Assembly (NCBI GenBank): GCA_030432635.1
Contig: JAUIMB010000008.1
Coordinates: 114,422 to 178,421 of the forward strand
Length of the DNA: 64,000 nucleotides
From: Bacteroidia bacterium
GTDB taxonomy: Bacteria; Bacteroidota; Bacteroidia; Flavobacteriales; Flavobacteriaceae
Direction: 5' to 3'
Shown: piece by piece, positions 37,701-46,536 of the stretch
How positions within the stretch are numbered: the first letter of the stretch is position 1
Layout: each line of letters opens with the position of its first letter
Program-made: the position numbers and the translations under genes
Notes under the pieces: model-generated
What the model saw: only the letters and a program-made list of their open reading frames with translations
What the model was told of the DNA's origin: nothing
Database searches by the model: none

Positions 37701-38162
37701 GCCGTTACGCAACTAATTAATGATTTTGAAGCTGAAGACATCAAAAAATTCGAGCAAAAAGGTAGTTTAGACGTTGAAATTAATGGAAAAAGTATTACTT
37801 TGGAACTGTCAGATGTTGAGATTACCTCAAAAGATATTGAAGGTTGGCTTGTGGCAAGTTCTGGAGCCTTAACCGTCGCGTTGGACGTGACCTTGACCGA
37901 TGATTTGAAAAAAGAAGGGATTGCAAGGGAGTTGGTCAATCGTATACAAAACTTAAGAAAGGACTCAGGTTTTGAACTGACCGATCGTATTGCCGTACAA
38001 CTTCAAAAAGATGAACATATTATTAATGCAGTAGATACAAACTTAGAGTACATCAAAACAGAAACCTTGACCGACAAACTGGAAATTTTGGACCAACTGA
38101 ATAATGGTATAGAAATTGCCTTTGATGATGTAAGCACCAAATTGTCTATTAAAAAAATTTAA
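34764..38162 (+). CDS. ileS: Isoleucyl-tRNA synthetase, eukaryal-type (IleS2)
   Basis: 1132 residues; charges tRNA-Ile. The HIGH-equivalent is GVHH (55-58) in GLPGVHHVLARAIKDI and the KMSKR loop is residues 680-684. The CP1 editing domain (about 200-420) contains TTPWTLPSNTAL and GTGIVHTAPTFGADD. The length and the style of the HIGH region match the eukaryal-like type 2 enzymes rather than the roughly 930-residue type 1 form. Type 2 enzymes are known for low mupirocin sensitivity; that this one shares it is inference. The stop is followed after 5 nt by a DksA-like gene. Confidence 0.97.
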   Translation: MKFPEYKGLDLPKVADEILNYWQEHNIFEKSISSREGNQPFVFFEGPPSANGLPGVHHVLARAIKDIFPRYKTMKGFQVKRKAGWDTHGLPIELGVEKDLGITKEDIGKTISVEDYNAACRKAVMRYTDVWNDLTQKMGYWVNMDDPYITYDPKYMESVWWLLKQIYNKNLLYKGYTIQPYSPKAGTGLSSHELNQPGTYQDVTDTTVVAQFKAKSESLPDFLRDEGDIHFLAWTTTPWTLPSNTALTVGPKIDYVLVETYNQYTFEPMNVILAKKLVNYQFSGKYNVVEGKSELLNYKSGDKKIPYYVVKEFLGKDLVDITYEQLLPYALPYDHPENAFRVISGDFVTTEDGTGIVHTAPTFGADDALVAKQAIPEVPPMLVKDDQDNLVPLVDLQGRFRPEMGEFSGKYVKNEYYADGEAPEKSVDVELAIKLKTENKAFKVEKYKHSYPNCWRTDKPILYYPLDSWFIKVTDVKAQMVTLNDTINWKPKSTGTGRFGNWLANANDWNLSRSRYWGIPLPIWRTEDGKEEICIGSVEELKSEMKRAVEAGLMKADIFESFEVGNNSDENYSKIDLHKNIVDEVVLLSKSGQPMRRESDLIDVWFDSGSMPYAQWHYPFENKELIDEGTSFPADFIAEGVDQTRGWFYTLHAIATMVFDSVAYKNVVSNGLVLDKNGQKMSKRLGNAVDPFETLSTYGADATRWYMIMNANPWDNLKFDAEGIEEVKRKFFGTLYNTYSFFTLYTNLDGFTYAEADIPLKDRPEIDRWILSELHTLIQKVDEYYAEYEPTKAARAISEFTQDHLSNWYVRLSRRRFWKGDYQSDKISAYQTLYTCMVTIAKLGAPIAPFFMDRLYTDLTKVTQKEHFESVHLAQFPIYDTAYVDKPLERKMENAQTISSLVLSLRAKEKIKVRQPLQKIMIPVDSEVQKAEILAVEDLIKSEVNVKTVEVLEDASDILVKQIKPNFKVLGPRFGQDMKAVTQLINDFEAEDIKKFEQKGSLDVEINGKSITLELSDVEITSKDIEGWLVASSGALTVALDVTLTDDLKKEGIARELVNRIQNLRKDSGFELTDRIAVQLQKDEHIINAVDTNLEYIKTETLTDKLEILDQLNNGIEIAFDDVSTKLSIKKI

Positions 38163-38167
38163 AAATT

Positions 38168-38551
38168 ATGACAACAGATAGTAAAGAAAGATATTCAGAC
38201 AAAGACTTGAATGAATTCAAAAAATTAATTCAGGAGAAGATAGAAAAAGCCCAACACGATTTAGAGTTGATCAAAAGTGCTTATATGAACGACCATAACA
38301 ACGGAACAGATGATACCTCTCCAACCTTTAAGGCGTTTGACGAAGGTAGTGCGGTAATGAGCAAGGAATCCAACTCTCAATTGGCCATTAGACAGGAGAA
38401 ATTTATTCGTGACCTCAAAAATGCCTTGATTCGTATTGAAAACAAAACTTATGGAATTTGTCGTGTCACTGGAAAGCTCATAAACAAGAAACGTTTAGAG
38501 CTTGTGCCTCATGCCACTTTGAGTATTGAAGCAAAGAACATGCAAAAATAA
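38168..38551 (+). CDS. TraR/DksA family protein with degenerate zinc finger
   Basis: 127 residues. An N-terminal coiled coil (KDLNEFKKLIQEKIEKAQHDLELIKSA and IRQEKFIRDLKNALIRIENKTYGIC) is followed by a zinc-finger-like globular part in which only one of the four Cys remains (YGICRVTGKLI). Bacteroidota members often show this loss. Such proteins bind the RNA-polymerase secondary channel; here the role is inferred. It is coupled to ileS (5-nt gap) and ends in a strong terminator. Confidence 0.88.
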   Translation: MTTDSKERYSDKDLNEFKKLIQEKIEKAQHDLELIKSAYMNDHNNGTDDTSPTFKAFDEGSAVMSKESNSQLAIRQEKFIRDLKNALIRIENKTYGICRVTGKLINKKRLELVPHATLSIEAKNMQK

Positions 38552-38573
38552 TATTCCGTATATCTTTATAGTT

Positions 38574-38596
38574 ACGCCTCTTTTGAGGCGTTTTTT
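38574..38596 (+). terminator. Terminator after the ileS-DksA-like pair
   Basis: ACGCCTC-TTTT-GAGGCGT followed by a T-run: perfect 7-bp GC-rich stem with tetraloop, 22 nt beyond the stop codon of the DksA-like gene. Confidence 0.88.
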
Positions 38597-38717
38597 ATTG
38601 TTCCTCAAAAGGGGATACGAGCGACAAACCTGTGTTTTCAGAGTCCGTTACTAATAACAAATGATATAAGTCAGACATTAATGATAAAACTTTATTTTTG
38701 TCCCATATCAAAAATCC

Positions 38718-39371
38718 ATGTCCTTAAAAAAAGCTATACTTTTAGTACTTATAATCTTATTGATCGATCAAATCAGTAAGGTTTATATTAAAACCCATTT
38801 TGCTTTGAATGACAAGGTTGAGGTATTTGAATGGTTCCAAATTTCGTTTGTTGAAAATGAAGGTATGGCTTGGGGTACAAAGCTTAGTGATTTTATCTCC
38901 TTTATTTCAGATCGTACCGCTAAGGTTTGCCTTACCATTTTTAGAATTTTGGCAGTTGTTGGGATTGGTTATTGGCTGCGGAAGTCTATCGCAAATCAAA
39001 GTTCAAGGACCTTAATTTTTGCATTGTCACTTATATTGGCTGGAGCACTTGGTAATATTATCGACTCGGTTTTTTATGGTGTGCTATTCGATTCAAGTCA
39101 CTCGCAAGTTGCTAGCTTTTGGCCAGAAAAAGGATATGATACCTTCTTTCATGGGAAAGTAGTTGATATGTTACACTTCCCAATTTGGGAAGGGCAATTG
39201 CCCAACTGGTTTCCCGTTGTTGGCGGAAATACATTTAGTTTTTTCGATCCTGTTTTTAATATCGCAGATATGGCAATAAGTACTGGAATTGGAATATTGA
39301 TTTTCTTCAATAAACGCGCATTTGGATCCGCAGAAAAACAACCCTTACCATCTCAGGAGGAAAATTCATAA
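38718..39371 (+). CDS. lspA: Lipoprotein signal peptidase
   Basis: 217 residues with four membrane segments. Catalytic aspartates are D116 in AGALGNIIDSVFYG and D184 in FDPVFNIADMAIS; the VENEGMAWG motif is also characteristic. It removes signal peptides from the many lipoproteins, including those encoded here. It is longer than E. coli LspA (164 aa) because of an insert at about 120-170, common in Bacteroidota. A -7 box TATTTTTG lies about 17 nt before the ATG. The 3' end overlaps the convergent cyclo-ligase gene by 19 nt. Confidence 0.95.
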   Translation: MSLKKAILLVLIILLIDQISKVYIKTHFALNDKVEVFEWFQISFVENEGMAWGTKLSDFISFISDRTAKVCLTIFRILAVVGIGYWLRKSIANQSSRTLIFALSLILAGALGNIIDSVFYGVLFDSSHSQVASFWPEKGYDTFFHGKVVDMLHFPIWEGQLPNWFPVVGGNTFSFFDPVFNIADMAISTGIGILIFFNKRAFGSAEKQPLPSQEENS

Positions 39372-39922
39372 ATAAGTTCTGGAGTCACACAATAATTCAA
39401 TGCGACGTCGTTTTTACTCACATCATGGATATGGTCTTCAGCCTTGAAGAATGACAATCCAACCTTAATGGTTTCTGGCTTGCATTTACTTAAAAAGCGA
39501 TCATAAAAACCCTTTCCATAACCAACACGATGACCCTTTTTGTCGAAAGCCAATAGTGGAACAAAAACCACATCTATTTGTTCATCAACAATGGCAATAC
39601 CATCGATTGGCTCTGGGACATTCCATTTGTTCTTTTTGATGATAGTATTGTCAGTCAAAAGATAATGGGACATATTATAGGTTTCAAAATTACTTTTCGA
39701 GATTACAATATGTTTGTCTTTTCCAGAAAGAATGTTCAATATATAATCTGTGTTGATTTCATTTTGTTCAGCAATGGATAAAAAGATGTGATAAAATGAA
39801 TAATCCCATATTGGGAGTTTGAGTAATCGATTGGCAATTTGTAGGCTGAGGTCTTCCGCTTCACTTTCAGAAAGGTGCTGTCGCAGTAGTTTATACGCAT
39901 TGCGTAATTCGGCTTTAGTCAT
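39353..39922 (-). CDS. 5-formyltetrahydrofolate cyclo-ligase
   Basis: 189 residues. It converts 5-formyl-THF plus ATP to 5,10-methenyl-THF. Signatures: the N-terminal KAELRNAYKLLRQ, and GYGKGFYDRFL with DVVFVPLLAFDKKGHRVGYG for ATP/folate binding. Its start overlaps the M14-type gene stop by 8 nt, so it is the last gene of the protease-rimK-M14 block. Confidence 0.93.
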   Translation of the reverse strand: MTKAELRNAYKLLRQHLSESEAEDLSLQIANRLLKLPIWDYSFYHIFLSIAEQNEINTDYILNILSGKDKHIVISKSNFETYNMSHYLLTDNTIIKKNKWNVPEPIDGIAIVDEQIDVVFVPLLAFDKKGHRVGYGKGFYDRFLSKCKPETIKVGLSFFKAEDHIHDVSKNDVALNYCVTPELIYEFSS

Positions 39923-40886
39923 TTTTCAGTTCGGTTGAAATATGGAATATCGCATCACCTTGATAAATAATTGGTGATTCATTGATGTTGAAGATATAAC
40001 CGTCATTAGGCGATTTTACAAAGTGGTTGAAGCTTCCGTAAGGATCAGTGATATGACCAATGACTTGACCTTTATCTACTTTGGTATTGATACTAACTTT
40101 AGTTCGGAACATTCCCGAATGACTGGCACGTATCCATTTGCTGTTCCCTATAAATACACAAGATTTTTTAGGTAGGGAAACTTTGAATTTACTATTTAGC
40201 ATGCCTAAATGATGTAATACGCGTTTGATGCCATTAACACCTGTATTGGTAATGGTGTTGTCGATATTAAAGGATTTTCCACCTTCAAATAACAATATAG
40301 GAATACCAAGCTTATAGCAAGTGTTTCTGAAGGATTTACTAAGGTTTTTAGAGTAGAGTACAAAAGGTGCTCCAAAAATCTTTGCGAGTTCCTTAAGACT
40401 CTTTTCGCCTTTAATGATCCTAACTTGAGCGGCATTAAAACGATCGGCTCCTCCTGTATGAAAATCCAATACCAAATCGGCATGAGGCAATATTTCGGTC
40501 ACCAATCTAAAAGCCACACGACTAGCAAGAGAACCACCTTTGATGCCAGGAAACACACGATTGAGATCACGACCGTCAGGAAACTCACGATCCATATGGA
40601 TAAATCCAAAAACATTGATAACAGGCACACAAATTATGGTTCCTTTTTTAGGCTTATTGATGCCTTTTGAAATAATTTGCCTGACAATTTCAACACCATT
40701 AACTTCGTCACCATGAATACCTGCAGTGATCAACACAGTGGGACCAGGTTTCTTTGAACGTTCTATAATTACAGGAACATCAATACTATTCTGTGTGTGC
40801 AATTTTGCCACATTAAACTTTACCGTTGCACTTTCACCAAGCGCGACTTCCTCGCCTAATATTTCCAAAATATCCTTATTGCTCAT
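39915..40886 (-). CDS. Succinylglutamate desuccinylase/aspartoacylase-like M14 metallohydrolase
   Basis: 323 residues. Zinc ligands H58 and E61 (AGIHGDEVNG) and H143 (DFHTGG), with catalytic E201 (LLFEGGKSF): a complete active site of the AstE/ASPA group of the M14 family. The C-terminal 80 residues form a small beta-barrel with biotinyl-like character (GQVIGHITDPYG). It would cleave an acyl or gamma-glutamyl-type amide. It sits between rimK and the cyclo-ligase, and could remove what RimK adds; that is inference. Confidence 0.88.
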   Translation of the reverse strand: MSNKDILEILGEEVALGESATVKFNVAKLHTQNSIDVPVIIERSKKPGPTVLITAGIHGDEVNGVEIVRQIISKGINKPKKGTIICVPVINVFGFIHMDREFPDGRDLNRVFPGIKGGSLASRVAFRLVTEILPHADLVLDFHTGGADRFNAAQVRIIKGEKSLKELAKIFGAPFVLYSKNLSKSFRNTCYKLGIPILLFEGGKSFNIDNTITNTGVNGIKRVLHHLGMLNSKFKVSLPKKSCVFIGNSKWIRASHSGMFRTKVSINTKVDKGQVIGHITDPYGSFNHFVKSPNDGYIFNINESPIIYQGDAIFHISTELKND

Positions 40887-40917
40887 ATGATTTCACAGAA
40901 TACACAGTATTCTATAA

Positions 40918-41793
40918 TTATTTTCGGTTACGTTCTATAAATGTAATGATAGCTCTTGCAATATTTTTTCCAGTGGCTCCTTCAATACCTTCCAATCCAG
41001 GAGTCGAATTTACTTCCAAAAGCAAAGGACCTCTTGTCGATTGTAACATATCAACACCACAAACAGGTAGTTTTAGAGCCTTTGAAGCATTCATTGCAAC
41101 TTTTAATTCGTCATGATTGAGTTTGATGATCTCGGCACTTCCACCACGATGTAGATTGGATCTGAATTCACCTTCTTTGCCTTGACGTTTCATAGCTCCT
41201 ACGACCTGACCGTCAACTACCAAAGCTCTTATATCTGCACCTTTGGCTTCCTTGATATACTCTTGTACAATGACTCTAGCTTGCAAACCGTTAAAGGCTT
41301 CAAGAACAGATTCGGCTGCATTTTTGGTTTCAGCCAACACAACACCCAAGCCTTGCGTACCTTCTAAAAGTTTAATGATTACTGGTGTACCACCTACATG
41401 CTCTATTACTTCCACAACATCACGCGAATAATTGGTAAATACCGTTTTGGGCATTCCTATTCCAGCTTTTGTCAATCGCTGCAAACTACGTAACTTATCA
41501 CGAGATCTTAAGATGGCATCAGAAGTCACAATCGTGAAAACACCCATCATTTCAAATTGTCTCACCACTGCACAGCCATAAAACGTTACCGAAGCTCCAA
41601 TTCTTGGGATGATGGCATCGACATAATCTAAATAGCGATCTTTATAGTATATGGTTGGTTTTTCCTTTTCTATAATGATGTCACATTTCAATGGATCGAT
41701 AACCTCCATGTGATGGCCTCTATTTTCACCTTCCTCTATTAAGCGTTGGGTAGAATATAGATTAGCGTTTCTAGAAAGAACTACAATGTTCAT
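40918..41793 (-). CDS. rimK: RimK family ATP-grasp ligase
   Basis: 291 residues. ATP-grasp fold with [17 protein letters not shown] (lysine and glycine-rich loop), [20 protein letters not shown], and the metal-binding [25 protein letters not shown]. In E. coli and Pseudomonas RimK adds glutamates to the C-terminus of ribosomal protein S6. The start overlaps the retropepsin-like gene by 23 nt, linking the two. Confidence 0.93.
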   Translation of the reverse strand: MNIVVLSRNANLYSTQRLIEEGENRGHHMEVIDPLKCDIIIEKEKPTIYYKDRYLDYVDAIIPRIGASVTFYGCAVVRQFEMMGVFTIVTSDAILRSRDKLRSLQRLTKAGIGMPKTVFTNYSRDVVEVIEHVGGTPVIIKLLEGTQGLGVVLAETKNAAESVLEAFNGLQARVIVQEYIKEAKGADIRALVVDGQVVGAMKRQGKEGEFRSNLHRGGSAEIIKLNHDELKVAMNASKALKLPVCGVDMLQSTRGPLLLEVNSTPGLEGIEGATGKNIARAIITFIERNRK

Positions 41794-42211
41794 GAATCAT
41801 GCTTTTGAATGATTGGTTTTCCAAATTGACATCCACTAAAAACTTCTTATTGAGAAATTGTCTGCCAATCAACACAGGAAACTTCATATCGTCTCTAGTG
41901 CTTAAAGTTAAGTTAATCTTATATGTTTTACCAAAGAATATAACTTCAGATTTTATTTTATATCTATTTTCCTTACAACCATTACTGCTTTTGACATCGG
42001 TAAGTGTAAATTCATCAAAAAAAATAGGTTCACTCTTGAAATTTGAATGGCCTGTACTTTCAAAAGTGCAAATCAATTGACCGTTATGCTCTATGATTTT
42101 CGAACAATGTATGGCAGAGGTATAGGCTCCAGTGTCAATTTTTACAGCGACCTGTTCGAGGTTCAATTTAGGAAAGTCAACAATATCAACCCTTCCTAGG
42201 ATTTTTTTCAT
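41771..42211 (-). CDS. Retropepsin-like aspartic protease (RimB/Zn_protease family)
   Basis: 146 residues. The catalytic motif D26-T27-G28-A29 is in [33 protein letters not shown] is the conserved C-terminal signature of the PF05618 family. Older databases label it an ATP-dependent zinc protease, but the fold is retropepsin-like. In Pseudomonas the equivalent RimB acts with RimK on polyglutamated S6. It starts the operon here. Confidence 0.87.
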   Translation of the reverse strand: MKKILGRVDIVDFPKLNLEQVAVKIDTGAYTSAIHCSKIIEHNGQLICTFESTGHSNFKSEPIFFDEFTLTDVKSSNGCKENRYKIKSEVIFFGKTYKINLTLSTRDDMKFPVLIGRQFLNKKFLVDVNLENQSFKSMIHEHCSSF

Positions 42212-42301
42212 TTAAATGAGTTTTTAAAAAAGTGGCGCAATGTAATAAATAGTCGCTTCAAAAAAGCATAAAAAATTATCATTTTTTAGAGATTTCAAAT
42301 C

Positions 42302-42329
42302 TTGGTTTAATTCCTAAACACTAACTTTG
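42302..42329 (+). promoter_or_regulatory. uvrC promoter, ending 5 nt before the start codon
   Basis: TTG (42302-42304), 17 nt, TAACTTTG (42322-42329): complete consensus. The ATG at 42335 lies only 5 nt further, so the uvrC mRNA should be leaderless or almost so. Confidence 0.75.
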
Positions 42330-42334
42330 AGACA

Positions 42335-44128
42335 ATGAAAAAACCTGCTTTAGATATTCAAATTAAAACCTTGCCTCAACAACCAGGTGTCTATCAGTAT
42401 TATGATAAGGAAGACACATTGATCTATGTTGGAAAAGCCAAGAATATCAAAAAAAGGGTTAGTTCGTACTTCACCAAGACCCATGAAAATGGAAAGACGA
42501 GGGTTCTAGTCAAAAAAATTTGTCAAATTAAGCACATTGTTGTTGAGACTGAAAAGGATGCCCTTTTATTAGAGAATAACCTGATTAAAAAGTACAAGCC
42601 TCGATACAATGTCATGTTAAAGGATGATAAATCCTATCCGTGGATTTGTATTAAAAAGGAACGGTTTCCGAGAGTATTCCCAACAAGACGAGTATTCAAG
42701 GATGGGTCAGAATATTTCGGTCCCTATACCAGTATGAAAACAGTACATACCTTACTGGATTTGATAAAGGGCTTGTACCATCTACGTACCTGTAATTACA
42801 ACCTTTCCGAAGAAAAAATCGAAGCTGGGAAGTACAAAGTTTGTTTGGAATATCATTTGGGAAACTGTAAAGGACCTTGTGAGAATCTACAAACTGAAGC
42901 AGAGTACAATGAGGATATTATTGCGATTCGTCAAATCATTAAAGGAAACTTTAAGGATTCCTTGTCACAGTTTAAAGCCCAAATGAAGCAATTGGCTCAA
43001 GATATGCAATTTGAGGAGGCTCAAGGTATCAAGGAAAAAATTGAAGTCTTAGAAAATTACCAAGCCAAATCCACAATTGTCAACCCTAAGATCAGTAATG
43101 TAGATGTGTTTAGTATTGTTAGTGATGAAAGTTATGCCTACGTGAATTTTTTGCAGTTGTCCTACGGAAGCATTATTCGTTCACACACTTTGGAAATCAA
43201 GAAGAAATTGGATGAAACGGATAAGCAGTTGCTGGAGCTATCCATCACAGAAATCAGACAGCGGTTCAATTCAAATTCCAAGGAAATATATGTGCCATTT
43301 AAGATAGATATGGGAGACGAGGTGAAAATCACAGTTCCGAAACTAGGAGATAAACGAAAACTATTGGACCTGTCCATTCGTAACGCCAAATATTATCGCA
43401 TGGAACGATTTAAACAGGTGAAGATAGTAGATCCAGATCGTCACACCAATCGTATCATGGCACAAATGAAGAGCGATTTGCGATTGAAAGAAGAGCCTCG
43501 TCATATTGAATGTTTTGACAATTCGAATATCCAAGGGACAAATCCTGTAGCGGCTTGTGTTGTGTTCAAAGATGGAAAACCCAGTAAGAAGGATTACAGG
43601 CATTTTAATATAAAAACGGTCGAAGGTCCTGATGATTTTGCATCGATGGAAGAAGTGGTCTATCGTCGTTACAAACGCTTACTCGATGAAGGTCAGCCTT
43701 TGCCTCAACTAATTATTATAGATGGAGGAAAAGGTCAGCTTTCATCAGCATTAAAAAGCTTGGATGTGTTGAAGTTGCGGCATAAAATTGCAATCATCGG
43801 TATTGCTAAACGTTTGGAAGAATTATTTTATCCAGATGATCCAATTCCCTTATATTTAGATAAAAAAAGCGAAACGCTCAAGATTATCCAACAACTGCGA
43901 AATGAAGCACACCGATTCGGAATCGAACACCATAGAAATCGACGCAGTAAAAATGCATTGACTACCGAATTGGAGACCATACCAGGAATTGGAGAGCAAA
44001 CCGTCATTGCATTGATGAAGACATTTAAATCGGTCAAGCGCATTTCCGAAGCTAAAAAGGAAGCGATCGAAGCTGTCGTTGGTGCATCAAGAGCACAAAA
44101 AATAGTGGATTACTACAAAAACAAATGA
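42335..44128 (+). CDS. uvrC: Excinuclease ABC subunit C
   Basis: 597 residues. GIY-YIG nuclease domain at the start (QPGVYQYYDKEDTLIYVGKA), the cysteine cluster CNYNLSEEKIE...CLEYHLGNCKGPC, the UVR motif near residue 210-240 (DMQFEEAQGIKEKIEVL), the RNase H-like second nuclease (CFDNSNIQGTNPVAACVVF) and C-terminal helix-hairpin-helix (IPGIGEQTVIALM). It makes both incisions in nucleotide excision repair. Its stop overlaps the patatin gene by 4 nt. Confidence 0.98.
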   Translation: MKKPALDIQIKTLPQQPGVYQYYDKEDTLIYVGKAKNIKKRVSSYFTKTHENGKTRVLVKKICQIKHIVVETEKDALLLENNLIKKYKPRYNVMLKDDKSYPWICIKKERFPRVFPTRRVFKDGSEYFGPYTSMKTVHTLLDLIKGLYHLRTCNYNLSEEKIEAGKYKVCLEYHLGNCKGPCENLQTEAEYNEDIIAIRQIIKGNFKDSLSQFKAQMKQLAQDMQFEEAQGIKEKIEVLENYQAKSTIVNPKISNVDVFSIVSDESYAYVNFLQLSYGSIIRSHTLEIKKKLDETDKQLLELSITEIRQRFNSNSKEIYVPFKIDMGDEVKITVPKLGDKRKLLDLSIRNAKYYRMERFKQVKIVDPDRHTNRIMAQMKSDLRLKEEPRHIECFDNSNIQGTNPVAACVVFKDGKPSKKDYRHFNIKTVEGPDDFASMEEVVYRRYKRLLDEGQPLPQLIIIDGGKGQLSSALKSLDVLKLRHKIAIIGIAKRLEELFYPDDPIPLYLDKKSETLKIIQQLRNEAHRFGIEHHRNRRSKNALTTELETIPGIGEQTVIALMKTFKSVKRISEAKKEAIEAVVGASRAQKIVDYYKNK

Positions 44129-46359
44129 AGTATTACGGACTTGCCATAGTGTTACTGTTCTCTGTGTTTTCTTTGAAAGCACAAACCCACGATACAGATG
44201 CTCCAAAAATAGGATTGGTGTTGAGTGGTGGTGGTGCTAAGGGATTTGCACATATTGGTGTGTTAAAGGTCATCGATAGTTTGGGTATTAAGGTCGATTA
44301 TGTCGCTGGGACAAGTATGGGAGCCATTGTTGGGTCGTTATATGCGTCGGGTTATTCTGGACAACAGTTGGATTCCATCTTTAAGGAATTGGATTTTGAT
44401 AAGGTCATTAATGACAATTTACCGCGTTCTTCCAAAACATTTTATGAACGGGATAATACCGAAAAATATGCGATTTCCTTACCGTTTAATAAATTTAAAC
44501 TAAAATTACCTTCAGCGTTATCGAGAGGCCAAAATGTGTTTAATCTGTTGTCAAAATTAACACTTCATGTTAGTGAAATAGACAATTTTGAAAAGCTGCC
44601 TATACCGTTTTTCTGTATTGCTACCAATATCGAAACAGGCGAACCTGTCATGTTGGACGCTGGAAACTTACCCTTGTCCATTACGGCAAGTGGAGCGTTT
44701 CCTTCCTTGTTTCAACCTGTAAATATTGATGGACAATTATTAATAGATGGTGGTGTTGTGAACAACTATCCTATTGATGAGCTTAGGGATAAAGGGATGG
44801 ATATCATTATTGGAGTTGATGTTCAGGATGGATTGGCAACTAGGGAAGCAATGACTTCCGCTCCTGATGTTTTGTTACAGATCAATAATTTTAGGACCAT
44901 CAATGCGATGAAGGAAAAGTCTGTAAATACCGATATTTACATCAAGCCAGATATTAAGGATTTTACAGTGATTTCATTCAGTGAAGGTCGACGAATCATT
45001 GAAAATGGTAGAATTGCTGCACTTGAAAAAGTGAAAGAGCTCAATCGTCTTCCTAAGAACAAATCAAGAACCAATTCAGTACAACTTAAAACCATAGCTA
45101 AGGATAGCATTACGATCAACAGTGTTGAATTAACAGGAAACGATCGTCTGACCAGATCCTACGTTCTTGGTAAATTGAAAATCAAGGGAAGTGCAAAAAT
45201 GAGCTATGAAAAATTCAATAAGGGTGTCAATAATTTGGTTGCAACAAACAATTTCAAATCCTTTCACTACAAATTCAGGAAGTCTCATGATAAGGAAGGA
45301 TACGATTTATTAGCAACACTCGAAGAAGATCCTGTGACTACCTTCCTGAAGTTTGGAATACATTATGATGATTTGTATAAAAGTGCAGCTTTGGTGAATT
45401 TCACGAAGAAGCGCTTGTTGTTTGACAATGACATTGCAACCTTGGATGTTATTTTAGGAGACAATGTGCGCTATAATTTTGAATATTTTATAGACAAGGG
45501 ATTCTATTGGAGTATAGGTTTGCGCTCGCGCTACAATCAATTTGAAAAAGGAATAGGAAGTCAAATTATTCTTAATGATGGTTTGATCAATGCGTCAGGA
45601 ATCAATCAATTGGATGTCAAACTTAGAGATCAAACCAACCAATTCTACCTTCAAACACTTTTTAGAAAGGACTTTGCCTTGAGTCTTGGTGCCGAACATA
45701 AACGACTTAACATCAAATCTGAAACGATAACGATAAACACAACGACCGATGAATTTATCTTTGAGAACACAGATTATTTTAGTGCCTTTGGGACCTTAAC
45801 ATTAGACACTTATGATGATAAACATTATCCGTCAAATGGGTTTTATTTCAATGGTGATTTCCATACTTATTTGTTTGCGTCAAAATTTAATAGTGATTTC
45901 GACAATTTTGCGATTGCAAAAGCAGATATGGGTTATGCCTTTAAAGTTTCAAATCGTATTTCTTTCAACCTTCAAACCAGTGGAGGATTTAAATTTGGTG
46001 ATAAATCGACAACGACCTTGGATTTTGCACTAGGAGGTTATGGCAATAACTTCATAAATAATTTTGTACCATTTCTCGGCTATGATTTTATATCGCTTAC
46101 AGGTAATAGTTACGTAAAGGCATATGCCAGTGCCAACTATGAGATTTTTAATAAACACCATATTACTTTAGAAGGCAATTGGGCCAATGTAGCTGATGAT
46201 ATATTTGATTCTGGCGAATGGTTTACGCTTCCAGATTATAGAGGTTATGCGTTGGGTTATGGAATTGAGACATTTTTAGGACCTATCCAAGCTAAGTTTT
46301 CATACTCTCCTGAGCAACGCAAGAGTATTTGGTATTTTAATATTGGGTTTTGGTTTTAG
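44125..46359 (+). CDS. Patatin-like phospholipase with outer-membrane barrel (PlpD-like)
   Basis: 744 residues. Signal peptide 1-20 (SLKAQ). Patatin domain about 28-310 with oxyanion loop SGGGAKG (34-40), nucleophile S64 in GTSMG, and catalytic D208 in IDGGVVNN. A POTRA-like domain (about 330-390, VELTGNDRLTRSYVLGKLKI) and a 16-strand BamA-like barrel follow, ending YFNIGFWF. This is the architecture of type Vd secretion proteins/PlpD. It is predicted to hydrolyse phospholipids near the outer membrane. It is translationally coupled to uvrC, probably by chance of operon layout. Confidence 0.92.
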   Translation: MKYYGLAIVLLFSVFSLKAQTHDTDAPKIGLVLSGGGAKGFAHIGVLKVIDSLGIKVDYVAGTSMGAIVGSLYASGYSGQQLDSIFKELDFDKVINDNLPRSSKTFYERDNTEKYAISLPFNKFKLKLPSALSRGQNVFNLLSKLTLHVSEIDNFEKLPIPFFCIATNIETGEPVMLDAGNLPLSITASGAFPSLFQPVNIDGQLLIDGGVVNNYPIDELRDKGMDIIIGVDVQDGLATREAMTSAPDVLLQINNFRTINAMKEKSVNTDIYIKPDIKDFTVISFSEGRRIIENGRIAALEKVKELNRLPKNKSRTNSVQLKTIAKDSITINSVELTGNDRLTRSYVLGKLKIKGSAKMSYEKFNKGVNNLVATNNFKSFHYKFRKSHDKEGYDLLATLEEDPVTTFLKFGIHYDDLYKSAALVNFTKKRLLFDNDIATLDVILGDNVRYNFEYFIDKGFYWSIGLRSRYNQFEKGIGSQIILNDGLINASGINQLDVKLRDQTNQFYLQTLFRKDFALSLGAEHKRLNIKSETITINTTTDEFIFENTDYFSAFGTLTLDTYDDKHYPSNGFYFNGDFHTYLFASKFNSDFDNFAIAKADMGYAFKVSNRISFNLQTSGGFKFGDKSTTTLDFALGGYGNNFINNFVPFLGYDFISLTGNSYVKAYASANYEIFNKHHITLEGNWANVADDIFDSGEWFTLPDYRGYALGYGIETFLGPIQAKFSYSPEQRKSIWYFNIGFWF

Positions 46360-46492
46360 ATTATTCTAATTTTTCACGATATTTGAACATGTCTAGCTCA
46401 ATCTTCAAAGACTTACTAAGTTATCTTCATTTTCTTATCAAGAGAAATCCTGAATAAGCCTGCATTTTTCGTATCTTTAAAATCATAATTGG

Positions 46493-46510
46493 CATACGGT
46501 CAAACGTATG
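46493..46510 (+). promoter_or_regulatory. Palindrome in the hmgA leader
   Basis: CATACG-GTCAAA-CGTATG, perfect 6-bp arms, 26 nt before the hmgA ATG and downstream of a TATCTTTA box. It could be an operator for aromatic-catabolism control or a leader hairpin. Confidence 0.35.
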
Positions 46511-46536
46511 TGTTTCAACTTTTAAACAATAAAAAA

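Noticed and set aside
42335..44128. Homing endonuclease suggested by the GIY-YIG motif
   Set aside because: The motif is the normal N-terminal nuclease of UvrC, with UVR and helix-hairpin-helix domains following.
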